From assembly GCA_029721435.1 (NCBI GenBank), contig CM056576.1, positions 61,957,876-62,021,875 of the forward strand: a stretch of DNA of 64,000 nucleotides, written 5' to 3'. Of the stretch, positions 44,597 through 54,974 are shown piece by piece. The notes beneath the pieces are model-generated. The model made no database searches. It saw nothing but the letters and a program-made list of their open reading frames with translations, and was not told the DNA's origin. The stretch's first letter is position 1. The number at the start of each line of letters is the position of its first letter. A program made the position numbers and the translations under genes. This DNA is from Gymnothorax reevesii (lineage: Eukaryota > Chordata > Actinopteri > Anguilliformes > Muraenidae).

Positions 44597-44625
44597 TAAC
44601 ATAACATAACATAACATAACATAAG
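44597..44625. repeat. (AACAT)n microsatellite
   Basis: About five tandem AACAT units in a row, just beyond the tandem-array element. Confidence 0.85.
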
Positions 44626-44744
44626 GTCTTTAAATATGTTAAAGGGATTTTCAAAGTGAATTATGTAGGATTCCTTCGACCAAGTATTATGAGTAGAACT
44701 CAGGGTCACAAATGGAAGTTGACCAAAGGTAGTTTAGTTTAGTT

Positions 44745-44888
44745 TGTGCAAAGTGCGCCATAAGGATGTCATTAGTCTTATTTTCACTATTACAGAGCAA
44801 GAGATTAAAGATAAAACAAAATAATAAATAACTAGGTTCTAGTACTTTGTTTTGTCAAGTTTGTCACTGTTATGGCGCACTTCGCACA
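44745..44888. repeat. 144-bp element with inverted ends TGTGCAAAGTGCGCCATAA
   Basis: The left end TGTGCAAAGTGCGCCATAA is inverted at the right as TTATGGCGCACTTCGCACA. A small MITE-like structure. No certain target duplication. Confidence 0.6.
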
Positions 44889-45814
44889 TGTAAACTAACA
44901 CAGTATCTTTGGTCGCGAAACGATCTGATCGCAAAAATATTCACTTTTATGGCTGAAACTAGAGAGTCTAGTGACTCTACAAATAAAATCCTGAAGCTCT
45001 TCAAAATGCGGGACGATGAGCGGTATAAACCCGAGTGTTTAAATGGTAGTAAATATACCTGAGACCGCCGCAATCTTGCCGTGTCGCGTCCACCGAATGC
45101 AAAGCAATCGGCCTCGATAACTCGCCTTCACTCGTTCTTTCGTCTCAAAAATTAGCAACAACTAATAATCAATGCTTCTTCTAGCTATATCTGGAAGGAG
45201 AATTCGCGAACTTAAACAATAATTACATAAACAGCCTCTATATTGTTGGTATTACACTCTTGGTCAGTCAAGCACTTGGCGTTGTCAAGGAATGTCTTGT
45301 TTGCTTGCCCACCTGAGACTTGTTGCTTTGGGAGAATGGTCACGTGACCCGCTTACTGCAAAAGGCCTATTTTCAACCTGAACCCAACCCGACCCGACAC
45401 AAAAAGGAGGCAAGAGAAAAAGAATACAGTGGGTCTGTGTGACATGGTTTGCAATGAAAAAAAAAACGATTCCTCTGTTACGCTATGGATTTGAGTGGAG
45501 CACAACATACATTTGGCTTTTGGCTGGAATTCTTGATCCAAAGTTTGGGCTCTGTCTATTAATTGAACCTTACCGTGATTTCTGATCTTTGCAACCAAAC
45601 GAAATACAATCTGGCAAAATATTGCAAACAGGCTGTTTTATTGGAACAAAATTAACATGACAGTGGCATAATGGCGCTATCGCCTACTCTTCCATACAGT
45701 GTTGCGATATCCGGTCTACAAGGAAATTTTTTCCCCCTCATATGTTTATTTGAAGATTTTTTTGGGGGGGGCTTTTAGGTTTTTTTTTTTCAACACAGCT
45801 TATAATGTAGGCCT
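44889..45814. other. Unassigned; possible hAT-derived sequence
   Basis: No supported gene. CCCAACCCGACCCGAC near 45385 echoes the CCCGCCCGACCCG stretch at 48128-48200 and might be a terminal region of the hAT element whose transposase tail lies at 45815-47560. This is only a suggestion. Confidence 0.35.
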
Positions 45815-45859
45815 AGGCGTATTTTTTCCCAAACTATGCAAAAACAAAATTGCGACAAC
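45815..45859 (-). pseudogene. hAT transposase C-terminal tail, part 2
   Basis: Minus strand continues the frame broken at 47384, reading VVAILFLHSLGKN after GSVD. This fits the last strand and helix of the hAT dimerisation domain (VD..LVFLNKN in relatives). Separated from part 1 by the 1.5-kb hAT derivative. Confidence 0.65.
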
Positions 45860-45969
45860 CAGTGGCGTGCACAAATAGACGCTAGGTGGTGCTACAGCAC
45901 TTGCCCCTTTGCCCCTTATCAATGAAAGTACCCTTTTGAAATTTCGTTTTTTTTTTATGATTATATGTA

Positions 45970-45973
<4 letters not shown>

Positions 45974-46000
<27 letters not shown>
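45974..46000. repeat. (ATT)n microsatellite
   Basis: About eight to nine tandem ATT units inside the family 2 hAT derivative. Confidence 0.85.
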
Positions 46001-46302
46001 ACAACACTTTAGTGGGGCCAATGTTGAAATGATCTTTTAGAAAAGCTGTGTGATTAAAAACTACTGAAAAAAATTCCCCGATATGGGCCACCTCCTCACG
46101 CACTTCCGACCTCTCTTCCTTTGTCACGTGAACACGCGCGCAGTGCATATAGATGCACTGCAGGAGCATATCAGCTGAGCGACTGGAAGCCACAGTCTTG
46201 TGCCCCGCCAGCCAGGTAACACACAGATCAAGTGAAATCGTACAGTTTGCACTCCAAGCCCAACCTGTAATAATTTTGTTGTGCAGTAGCATGTCTCATA
46301 AA

Positions 46303-46944
46303 CAGTGACGGTCCGTCGGCAGGCACACAGGGCCTGCAATAACCTCACCTTTCACTTCTTAATGACCGACACCTCTCGCAGTTTACCTCCCCAATTAGCA
46401 CCCGTTGCTCAGACTGATTGGAGGAACTGACGAGAATCTAACTTGTTTTTGAAAGCCGTGTTATACATTGCACTACGAAATCATATGGCATTTAACTTAC
46501 TTCCGCACATCAATGGCTACGGAAAAAATATCAATAGCCCACGTCTTTATAATTTCTGAATTTGCGTAAATTAATTTGCGATGTTCATTGAGCAATTAGC
46601 CATGAGAATCCGTTCTATATACTCTGAATGTGACAGCTAAAGTGCGTAGTAGCACAGCTGAGTGAAGACGAAAATAATTGCTGTGAAGTCCGCGAAAGTT
46701 TCGGATTTTTTGCAGATTGTCATCCTTGCGGATTCACATCAATTATATCAACATAGCCAACAGGCAATCGCTTTGTAATTAGCATTTTTGAAACATTACA
46801 TGTCACGCATTAGTGGTGGCTATTCTGTTAATTAACTGTTTGATTGTTAATCAATCAAACCTGATCGCAAACAGTTTAAGAGCAATTATCCGGGAAAGGG
46901 TGATATTACTGAAGGCCTTCCTGGCATCTGACGGTACGCCACTG
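46303..46944. mobile_element. hAT-like non-autonomous element, family 3, nested (642 bp)
   Basis: Ends CAGTGACGGTCCGTC and (inverse) CAGTGGCGTACCGTC, flanked by CTCATAAA (46295-46302) and CTCATACA (46945-46952), 7 of 8 matching. It lies wholly inside the family 2 element. No coding capacity. Confidence 0.68.
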
Positions 46945-47318
46945 CTCATACAGCACCAAACAACAGCATTTTTTAGCCGACTGGTCACCTGATTAGCTAG
47001 TTTAATGCTATAGCCCAAACAATGATAGCTAACGTGAGGAAGACCACCACAAACAATGTCGGTCGACTTTGCAAATCTATCTGTTAAGCTGAACGTTTTC
47101 TTTTGTGTAGGTTTTGTTAGGCAACATAAATGAACACATAAAGAAGAATCAGGCAGTCCCCCATTGCCTGAGAAAAATATCCCCATAAAGGCTACCCACG
47201 TGCCTTCCTGTGATGAATGACAGTAGTCATGAATTGCATTGAACATGTGCGTGTAATGTTTATTTTATTGTTTTAATCTCACACTATAATAACATGTTCC
47301 ACGTGTGCAAAAAAGTGC

Positions 47319-47345
47319 CCTCCCCCTCCCCCTCCCCCTCCCCCC
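47319..47345. repeat. (CCCCCT)n simple repeat
   Basis: Tandem CCCCCT/CCCTCC run near the right end of the family 2 hAT derivative. Confidence 0.85.
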
Positions 47346-47383
47346 TGAGCACTTGCCCCCCATAATGTCTGTGCACGCCACTG

Positions 47384-47520
47384 GCGTCAACAGAGCCAGG
47401 GTTTAAGCGATTATGGCGCGCTTCCAGGACATGGCCAGCCGAACTGAAGGTTCGCTTGCTTGTTGCGCTAGTTGCAGGGACACAGAGGACTGCTTTTGCC
47501 ACCATGGAGATTATTCTTTG
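47384..47520 (-). pseudogene. hAT transposase C-terminal tail, part 1
   Basis: The minus-strand frame reads MVAKAVLCVPATSATSKRTF, then SSAGHVLEARHNRLNPGSVD. VPATSA..R.FS.AG is the signature of the hAT dimerisation domain. The frame is cut at Val-Asp by the family 2 element and continues at 45859. Upstream coding is lost, replaced by non-LTR retrotransposon sequence. Confidence 0.8.
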
Positions 47521-47935
47521 TCTCATGGTATGGTAATTAATAAGAGCAAGACTAAGTTTATGACCATACATGCTCCAGTAATGATAAGTTACCTATTCGT
47601 TTGGGTGATATGTGTATAGAATGGTGTTATAGATAATATGTAGCCTATATCTAAGAAGTGTCTTTACTGCCGATGGCAGCACACGCGCTGCTGTTAGAGA
47701 ACACGTAGCTGATAAACGGAAGCACCTCAACAAGTTGATTTTATTTTTGAATAAGAATCGTGATATGCCTTTCACTATAAAGTGGCGAAAAAATGTTTTG
47801 TCTATGTGTTGTTTGGACCCACAGGCCAATAAAATTACTACTTCTATATATTATTTCGGTGCTGACTGCAGAACGATTTGTAAGATGAACTATCATTCAA
47901 CCTTTAGATCCTTAGTCTAACCGTGGAGGATTAAG
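47521..47935 (+). pseudogene. Non-LTR retrotransposon reverse transcriptase fragment
   Basis: Plus strand: GMVINKSKTKFM (near 47530), then after a frame change LPIRLGDMCIEWC. A further frame change gives YLRSVFTADGSTRAAVREHV (near 47650) and DKRKHLNKLILFLNKNRDMP followed by FTIKWRKNVLSMC. The pattern NKSKTKFM...YLGS.FT.DG....V..H...K..HL is the C-terminal part of LINE reverse transcriptases. Strongly degraded; clade not assigned. Confidence 0.7.
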
Positions 47936-48127
47936 CTGCGCACCAGTGAGTGTGTGTACATCGAGGGTAGGAAGAGAGAGATGTACAATTGGCATTCTAT
48001 CTTGCTTAAGGTAGCATTACATCGTTTGACGAGCATATAATCTAGGCTGTATGTCTAGAGCCCTCAAGTGGCCGATACCCTATTATACTTTTTATTCGCA
48101 ATATCGTGGGAATTAGACGTCGCCACT

Positions 48128-48212
48128 GTTTGGCGCAACCCGCCCGCCCGCACCCGCTAAATGTTATTAAAATATTGACCCGCCCCGCCCGACCCGCGCA
48201 TCACTACTGGCT
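48128..48212 (-). repeat. CCCG-rich putative hAT terminus
   Basis: On the minus strand it begins CAGTAGTGATGCGCGGGTCG and is rich in GGGCGGG. Fish hAT elements often have CAGYGATG-type ends followed by CGGGT-rich sequence. The partner end was not fixed. Confidence 0.4.
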
Positions 48213-48289
48213 ATTGAACAGGCAGTGCAGAGAAACGATTTGGGTTCTGCGAATAAAAATAATAATGATATGTAAAAACATGAATACTC

Positions 48290-48502
48290 AAAATGTTGGC
48301 CACATATCGTAGGTTTCAGTGTCCCGGGCTTGCCTGGGCCAGCAAAGTCGGCTCTCGTACGTTGCACTTGTTTTGTCCATATTCTCAATATCTCTGCATC
48401 TTTCAGCCACAGAAACATTCCATGGCCATCTGCATGCGTTGCACTGCATCCCTGTGCTACACATCGTTTTCCGTTCACTCTCTGTGATTTTTGCTGGTCC
48501 AT
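48290..48502 (-). pseudogene. THAP-type zinc-finger domain fragment
   Basis: The minus-strand frame starting MDQQKSQRVNGKRC continues CVAQGCSATHADGHGMFLWL, then the helix with ILRIWTKQVQRTRADF and KPTICGQHFEYSCF. This gives the C-x4-C...W...C-x2-H layout and the trailing HF.xxCF of THAP (C2CH) DNA-binding domains. The family AVPTIF box is not seen. It may be exon 1 of a THAP-containing transposon or host gene; after YSCF a GTTTTT could be a splice donor. The continuation is lost near the CCCG-rich end. Confidence 0.6.
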
Positions 48503-49567
48503 TTTTTAAAATATTCTCCACCTCGAGTCGTGAACTACGGCTAACCACCTTGACACAATCCGTGTACAATTTATGACGTCAAGTGGCTGAGCTAGCCCAG
48601 CGCAAATGTTCTTGATTGAGGCAAAGGGGGCGTTCCCTCAGATAAAATGCAGTTTTTTAAACATTGTGTAAAATAGTCCCACACGATATTAAAACCAACA
48701 CCAATTGTTCAAGATAGGTAGGCCTACTTTCTAGCAGGGGTGGCGTTAGACCTGGGCTAATATCCCTCCCTTTATTGACAATTAGTCCTGGCTAATTCTA
48801 GATGGTTTTCCTTTAGAGTCATTCCATATCAATTCACACAAATCCCCAAAACCTCCCCAGTGACACCTCTTCAATTTGCCTGATTTTTGTTCTATAAGTG
48901 CCATATGATGTCAGATGAAATAATCCCCAGTGGATTTTTGAATTATGGCCCTTCAGAGTTTGTGTGCCCTGCCCACTTTTGGGGTCCGGGAATGGCACAC
49001 TTAATTTGCAAGCATTTTTTGGAGACCAATATATTTTGTTTTAAGCTAGCGACAGGCCTGTAAATTGCTCGATCTACTGTATGTATTCTGCCCCTGTCTA
49101 TCAGAATCCGCACTTACAACTAGCATAGGTTTACTATTTTTAGAGATATTAACCCCTTAAAATTAAAAGTGGATGTTTTAATGATGCAATACATTTTTGA
49201 GGCACTTTGGGGGTCTAGATCTTGGAAAGTTTTTGTCCTGATGGGGTTTTAACTAATTTATCATCATATTTGGGTACACTACTGTGTATTTAGAGAATTT
49301 CAGAGCACTCACAGCCTTGATGGGGGTGCAGGAGGGTCCCGAATATGACCTCAGGACAAAATTACCCATTGGTACCCCCTACTTCAGGCCCCGAATTGGC
49401 CATGTGGGCACATGATGACTGGAATGAGCTTTTTACCCCATCAACAGTTGCCCTTTATCCAAGTTTCGAGCCAATAAAAACTTTGATTTTCAAACTCCTT
49501 CACTATCAACTAAGCCTTTGCATATGACACTATTTTTGGAAATTTTCGGAAAAAAGTCCAAATAGTA

Positions 49568-51165
49568 CAAAACCCAAAACCAGTGAAGTTGGCACATTGT
49601 GTAAATCGTAAATAAAAACAGAATACAATGATTTGCAAATCCTTTTCAACCTATATTCAATTGAATACACTGCAAAGACAAGTTACTTAATGTTCGAACA
49701 AGTAAACTTTGTAATTTTTTGCAAATATTAGCTCATTTGGAATTTGATGCCTGCAACATGATTCAAAAAAGCTGGCACAAGTGGCAAAAAAGACTGAGAG
49801 AGTTGAGGAATGCTCATCAAACACTTATTTGGAACATCCCACAGGTGAACGGGCTAATTGGGAACAGGTGGGTGCCATGATTGGGTATAAAAGCAGCTTC
49901 CCTGAAATGCTCAGTCATCCACAAACAAGGATGGGGCGAGGGTCACCACTTAGTGAACAAATGCGTGAGCTGATTGTTGAACAGTTTAAAAACAACATTC
50001 CTCAACGAGCTATTGCAAAAAATTTAGGGATTTTATCATCTACGGTCCGTAATATCGTCAAAAGGTTCAGAGAATCTGGAGAAATCACTGCACATACGGG
50101 ACAAGGCCGAAAACCAACATTGAATGCCCGTGACCTTTGATCCCTCAGGCGGTACTGCATCAAAAACCAACATCAGTGTGTAAAGGACATCACCACATGG
50201 GCTCAGGAACACTTCAGAAAACCACTGTCAGTACCTACAGTTTGTCGCTACATCTGCAAGTTCAAGTTAAAACTCTACGATGCAAAGCGAAAGCCATTTA
50301 TCAACAGCACCCAGAAACGCCGCCAGCTTCGCTGGTCCCAAGCTCATCTAAGATGGACTGATGCAAAGTGGAAAAGTGTTCTGTGGTCTACATTTTAAAC
50401 TGTTTTTGGAAACTGTGGACGTCATGTCCTCCGGACCAAAGAGGAAAAGAACCATCCGGACTGTTATAGACGCAAAGTTCAAAGGCCAGCATTTGTGATG
50501 GTTTGGGGGTGTATTAGTGCTCAAAGCATGGGCAACTTACACATATGTGAAGGCACCATTAATGCTGAAAGGTACATACAGGTTTTGGAGCAACGTATGT
50601 TGCCATCCAAGCAACGTCTTTTTCATGGACGCCCCTGCTTATTTCAGCAAGACAATGCCAAGCCACATTCTGCACGTGTTACAACAGCATGGCTCCGTAG
50701 TAAAAGAGTGCAGGTACTAGACTGGCCGGCCTGTAGTCCAGACCTGTCTCCCATTGAAAATGTGTGGCGCATTATGAAGCGTAAAATACGACAACGGAGA
50801 CCCCCGACTGTTGAACAACTTAAGCTGTACATCAAGCAAGAATGGGAAAGATTTCCACCTGAAAAGCTTCAAAAATTGGTCTCCTCAGTTCCCGAACGTT
50901 TACTGAGTGTCGTTAAAAGGAAAGGCGAAGTAACACAGTGGTAAAAAGGCCCCTGTGCCAACTTTTCTGCAATGTGTTGCTGCCTTTTAATTCTAAGTTA
51001 ATGATTATTTGCAAAGAAAAAAAAAGTTTCTCAGTTTGAACATTAAACATCTTGTCTTTGTAGTGTAGTCAATTGAATATAAGTTGAAAAGGATTTGCAA
51101 ATCATTGTATTCTGTTTTTATCTACGATTTACATAACGTGCCAACTTCACTGGTTTTGGGTTTTG
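49568..51165 (+). mobile_element. Tc1-like element, family I, copy 2 (both ends present)
   Basis: CAAAACCCAAAACCAGTGAA at the left, inverse at the right, flanked by TA (49566-49567, 51166-51167). Terminal inverted repeats extend beyond 100 bp (through GATTTGCAAATCC). Length 1,598 bp, usual for Tc1. The transposase frame is broken. Same family as 18941-20220. Confidence 0.93.
49781..50944 (+). pseudogene. Tc1-like transposase pseudogene (family I, copy 2)
   Basis: 49781-50140 encodes the N-terminal DNA-binding part (SEQMRELIVEQFKNNIPQRA, STVRNIVKRF). It ends at a TGA where the family has Arg (a CpG decay). Reading on, WTDAKWKSVLW is followed by a small deletion removing the first catalytic Asp motif (ESTFQIVFG region). 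50495-50944 encodes MVWGCISAQSMG, the second Asp in FQQDNAKPHSARV, and Glu in SPDLSPIENVW, ending at TQW. The probable native start is the downstream MGRGSPLSEQM near 49932. Confidence 0.92.
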
Positions 51166-51167
51166 TA

Positions 51168-51693
51168 GGTCAACTGCTGTTTTAACTGTCAATTCATTTT
51201 TAAGGCAGTTAAAACAGAGCAACTTACACATATATTTGCATGTATGAATTGAAAAATTACATTTATTAACCCTTCACACTGGACGCAAACATTTAACAGC
51301 TATAATGTATTTACATCATCTGATCAGATCCATATCAAGGAGGCAAGATGTCATTCACTACTGTTGGAATATAAGCAGATACAATTCTACAAATCAGGTC
51401 AATGATACAGGCTTGCTGATTAACAGGCAATGAACTTGGGGAAAAGCCTCTGAATTCTCTCAACATCAACTGCAACAAGTTTACAATGCCGAGCACTACG
51501 ACCTTGAATCTCTAGAGCATTTACACAACATATGAGATCTTGAAATGGTACCCAGCATGGTGGATTTTGGCGGTTTTCAGCAGGCCAAGACAGAGTCATG
51601 TTTTATCGCTTCATGATATTACCGCCCTTACTGAGTAATAACTCCATGGAAACTTAAACTGGCCCATCATTCTGCCGAATAGTCTTACAAAAC
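51168..51693. other. Foldback loop sequence between two Tc1-like elements
   Basis: No gene recognised. This and 53327-53579 are the only unique loop sequences of the foldback element. Confidence 0.5.
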
Positions 51694-52012
51694 TACACTC
51701 AACAAAAATATAAACGCAACACTGTTTTTTTGCTCCCATTTGTCATGAGATGGACTCAAAGATCTAAAATTCATTCCAGATACACAATATTACCATTTCT
51801 CTCAAACATTGTTCACAAATCTGTCTAAATGTGTGATAGTGAGCACTTTTGCTTTGCTGAGACAATCCATCCCACCTCACAGGTGTGCCACATCAAGATG
51901 CTCATCAGACACCATGATTAGTGCACAGGTGTACCTTAGACTGTTCACAATAAAAGGCCACCCTGAAATGTGCAGTTTTTGCTTTATTGGGGGTCTGGGG
52001 ACTCAGAACCAG

Positions 52013-53026
52013 TCAGTATCTGGTGTGACCACCATTTGCCTCATGTAGTGCAACACATCTTCTTCGCATAGAGTTTATCAGATTGTCAATTGTGGGCTGT
52101 GGAATGTTGGTCCACTCCTCTTCAATGGCTGTATGAAGTTGCTGGATATTAGTGGGAACTGGTACGCGCTGTCGTATACGCCGGTCAAGCACATCCCAAA
52201 CATGCTCAATGGGTGACATGTCCGGTGAGTATGCTGGCCATGCAAGAACTGGGACATTTCCAGCTTCCAACAATTGTGTACAGATCCTTGCAACATGGGG
52301 ACGTGCATTATCTTGCTGAAACATGAGGTGATGTTCATGGATGTATGGCACAACAATGGGCCTCAGGATCTCATCACGGTATCTCTGTGCATTCAAAATG
52401 CCATCAATAAAATGCACCTGTGTTCTTCGTCCATAACAGATGCCTGCCCATACCATAACCCCACCACCACCATGGGCCACTCGATCCACAACATTGACAT
52501 CAGCAAAGCGCTCACCCACACGACGCCACACACGCTGTCTGCCATCTGCCCTAAACAATGTAAACCGAGATTCATCCGTGAAGAGAACACCTCTCCAACC
52601 TGCCAGACGCCATCGAATGTGAGCATTTGCCCACTCAAGTCTGTTACGGCGACGATCTGGAGTCAGGTTAAGACCCAGATGATGACGACAAGCATGCAGT
52701 TGAGCTTCCCTGAGACGGTTTCTGACAGTTTGTGCAGAAATTCTTTGGTTATGCAAACCAATTGTTTCAGCAGCTGTCTGAGTAGCTGGTCTCAGACGAT
52801 CTTGGAGGTGAACCTGCTGGATGTGGAGGTCCTGGGCTGGTGTGGTTACACGTGGTCTGCGGTTGTGAGGCCGGTTGGATGTACTGCCATATTCTCTGAA
52901 ACACCTTTGGAGACGGCTTATGGTGGAGAAATAAACATTCAATGCCCGAGCAACAGATCTGGTTGACATTCCTGCTGTCAGCATGCCAATTGCACGCTCC
53001 CTCAATGCTTGCGCCATCTGTGGCAT
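52013..53026 (-). CDS. Tc1-like transposase (DD34E), intact
   Basis: Predicted nuclear cut-and-paste transposase. I choose the methionine at 53026 (MPQMAQALRERAIGML), giving 337 residues; the frame is open back to 53098 but the extra 24 residues lie in the terminal repeat. The N-terminal half has two helix-turn-helix units (RERAIGMLTAGMSTRSVARA and RRNRLEWANAHIRW at their boundaries). The catalytic triad is Asp in LFTDESRFTLF, Asp in FQQDNARPHVAR and Glu in SPDMSPIEHVWD. Exactly 34 residues separate the second Asp and the Glu. The length is normal for Tc1 and there are no stops or frameshifts. The protein ends VALHEANGGHTRY, a typical Tc1 tail. Expression depends on the flanking sequence; no obvious promoter was seen inside the repeat. 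Confidence 0.95.
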   Translation of the reverse strand: MPQMAQALRERAIGMLTAGMSTRSVARALNVYFSTISRLQRCFREYGSTSNRPHNRRPRVTTPAQDLHIQQVHLQDRLRPATQTAAETIGLHNQRISAQTVRNRLREAQLHACRHHLGLNLTPDRRRNRLEWANAHIRWRLAGWRGVLFTDESRFTLFRADGRQRVWRRVGERFADVNVVDRVAHGGGGVMVWAGICYGRRTQVHFIDGILNAQRYRDEILRPIVVPYIHEHHLMFQQDNARPHVARICTQLLEAGNVPVLAWPAYSPDMSPIEHVWDVLDRRIRQRVPVPTNIQQLHTAIEEEWTNIPQPTIDNLINSMRRRCVALHEANGGHTRY

Positions 53027-53039
53027 TTTGCTGTGAGAC

Positions 53040-53324
53040 AAAACTACACATTTCAGAGTGGCCTTTTTTTGTGGGCAGTATAAGGTACACCTGTGCACTA
53101 ATCATGGTGTTTGATGAGCATCTTGATGTGGCACACCTGTGAGGTGGGATGGATTGTCTCAGCAAAGCCAAAGTGCTCATTATCACACATTTAGACAGAT
53201 TTGTGAACAATGTTTGAGAGAAATGGTAATATTGTGTATCTGGAATGAATTTTAGATCTTTGAGTCCATCTCATGACAAATGGGAGCAAAAACAAAAGTG
53301 TTGCGTTTATATTTTTGTTGAGTG
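53040..53324 (-). repeat. Terminal inverted repeat of the family III Tc1-like element (right)
   Basis: Inverse of 51696-51980. The two agree almost base for base, e.g. ATGAGATGGACTCAAAGATC and CAGGTGTGCCACATCAAGAT, with a handful of substitutions. Confidence 0.92.
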
Positions 53325-54717
53325 TAGTAAATCGTGTGATTGCTAATCAAGCAAAGGGGAGCTTTCTGCCTCACCAAACTAACCTCCACTGCACGTCACT
53401 GCCATCTTTGCCTTTCCTATTTGAAGGATGCATTTATCTCTTCAGCAAAATAATCCAACTCAAGTAGTTGGATTTGTCAGAGTTTGGTCAGATACAGGGA
53501 AAGCCCAAGGAAAGGTTTCAATTATTGTCAAAACAGCATTGTGTTAGCAGCTGGGAAAGAGTTAAAAAGAACAAAAGTTGACCTACTTTCTGGACATTTT
53601 TTTCCGAAAATATCCAAAAATAGTGCCATATGCAAAGGCTTAGTTGATTGTGAAGGAGTTTGATAAGCTAAGTTTTTATTGGCTCAAAAATTTGATAAAA
53701 GGTGACTGTTGATGGGGAAAAAAGCTGAGTGGCCTGAAATTCTCTTAATACACAGTAGTGTACCCAAATATGATGATAAATTAGTTGAAACTCCATCAGG
53801 ACAAAAACTTTCCAAGATAAAGACCCCCAAAGTGCCCCAAAAATGTATTGCATCATTAAAAAATCCACTTTTAAGGGGTTAATATGTCTAAAAATAGTAA
53901 ACCTATGCTAGTTTTAAGTGCACATTCTGATAGACAGGGGCAGAAAACACAGATATAGCAATTTACAGGCCTGTAGCTAGCTTAAAACAAAAGATATGGG
54001 TCTCCAAAAATGTTTGCAAATTAAGTGTGCTATTCCCGGACCCCAAAAGTGGGCGTGGCACCCAAACTTTGAAGGGCCATAAGTCAAAAACCGTTTGAGC
54101 TAGGAAGCTCAAACTTCGGATTCTTTCATTTGACATCATAAGGCACTAATAGAGTAAAAATCAGGCAAATTGAAGAGGTGTCACCGAAGAGGGTGTGTGA
54201 CTTCACATGGAATGACCCTTTATTAACACGTTTTCCAATTCAAGAATTATCAAGTGGCAATTGAAGACACGGCTTCTCTCCCCCATGCGATCTAAAAGCG
54301 ACAAAATTATGGGCTACATTCAGTACAGAAAAATAATTTAATTATAATTAGACCTATGCACCGGCACTCGGCGAAATTTCAGAACTCTTCAGCGAATGAA
54401 GGTCATTGGGTGACTAGTACACGGTTTCGTCCATTTACATTTTCCAATCAGACAGCTTTCTATTTTTGACAGCAAGCTGTGTGATCATGCTGCAAAAACA
54501 GGTGTACGTAGGCCTAATTATTGCTGAATTCTGAAATGCCGTCGCCGGGTGCCGCTGCAGAGAGCTAATTATAATTTAATTATTTTTCTGTACTGAATGT
54601 AGCCCATTATTTTGTCGCTTTTAGATCATATGGGGGAGAGAAGCTGTGTCTTCAATTGCCACTTGATTATTCTTGAATTGGAAAAGGTGTTAATAAAGGA
54701 AAACCATCTAAAACAAG

Positions 54718-54974
54718 TGCACCGCCTATCGGCGAATGTCGTATTGCTGCGCAATACTAGTCCCCTACCGGTGTATGCATATTATATTTCCTCAGGAGAA
54801 AAAGGTCAAAGTGACCTGAATAGGGTACATGACACATCCTCTCACCAAGATGCATCCACACACCAACTTTGATGTTCCTAGGTCATACGGTATTGAAGTT
54901 ATGGAGCGGACACGAACACGGACGGATGGACGGAGTGCAATCCTATAGTCCCCTCCGTTTCCGATAGGGGACTA
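54718..54974. mobile_element. Small insertion with AGTCCCCTA / TAGGGGACT ends
   Basis: Present in the right arm of the outer hAT element but absent from its left arm (TCTAGATGG near 48810 is uninterrupted). Contains AGTCCCCTACCGG and CCGATAGGGGACT as partial inverted ends, a GGTCAAAGTGACC palindrome and a GGACGGATGGACGG run. Family unknown. Confidence 0.5.

Larger units (their letters stand above)
45860..47383. mobile_element. hAT-like non-autonomous element, family 2 (1,524 bp)
   Basis: Inverted ends CAGTGGCGTGCACA, flanked by GCGACAAC (45852-45859) and GCGTCAAC (47384-47391), an 8-bp duplication with one mismatch. It splits a hAT transposase coding region between codons for Val-Asp and Ile-Leu-Phe. 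It contains another hAT derivative (46303-46944), an ATT run and a CCCCCT run. No transposase of its own. Confidence 0.85.
51696..53324 (-). mobile_element. Tc1-like element, family III, intact and young
   Basis: CACTCAACAAAAATATAAAC at the left and its inverse at the right, flanked by TA (51694-51695, 53325-53326). Terminal inverted repeats are about 285 bp each and differ at only a few positions. Length 1,629 bp. It carries one uninterrupted transposase. It sits in the loop of the foldback element, the innermost layer of the nest. Confidence 0.95.
48826..54218. mobile_element. Foldback element with 640-740 bp inverted arms
   Basis: Ends GAGTCATTCCAT and (inverse) GGGTCATTCCAT, flanked by TTTA (48822-48825, 54219-54222). 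The opposite arm of the host hAT element near 54690 shows the empty site TTTCCTTTATTAACACC as its inverse. The left arm is 48826-49562 and the right arm 53580-54218, about 85-90 percent alike by eye, with shared marks such as GACACCTCTTCAATTTGCC and ATTTGGGTACACTACTGTG. The loop holds two Tc1-like elements. No transposase of its own. Superfamily unknown. Confidence 0.82.

Noticed and set aside
46851..47246. 131-codon minus-strand frame
   Set aside because: It straddles the edge of a nested hAT derivative and shows no domain; likely chance.
52274..52966. 230-codon plus-strand frame
   Set aside because: Antisense shadow of the intact Tc1-like transposase on the minus strand.
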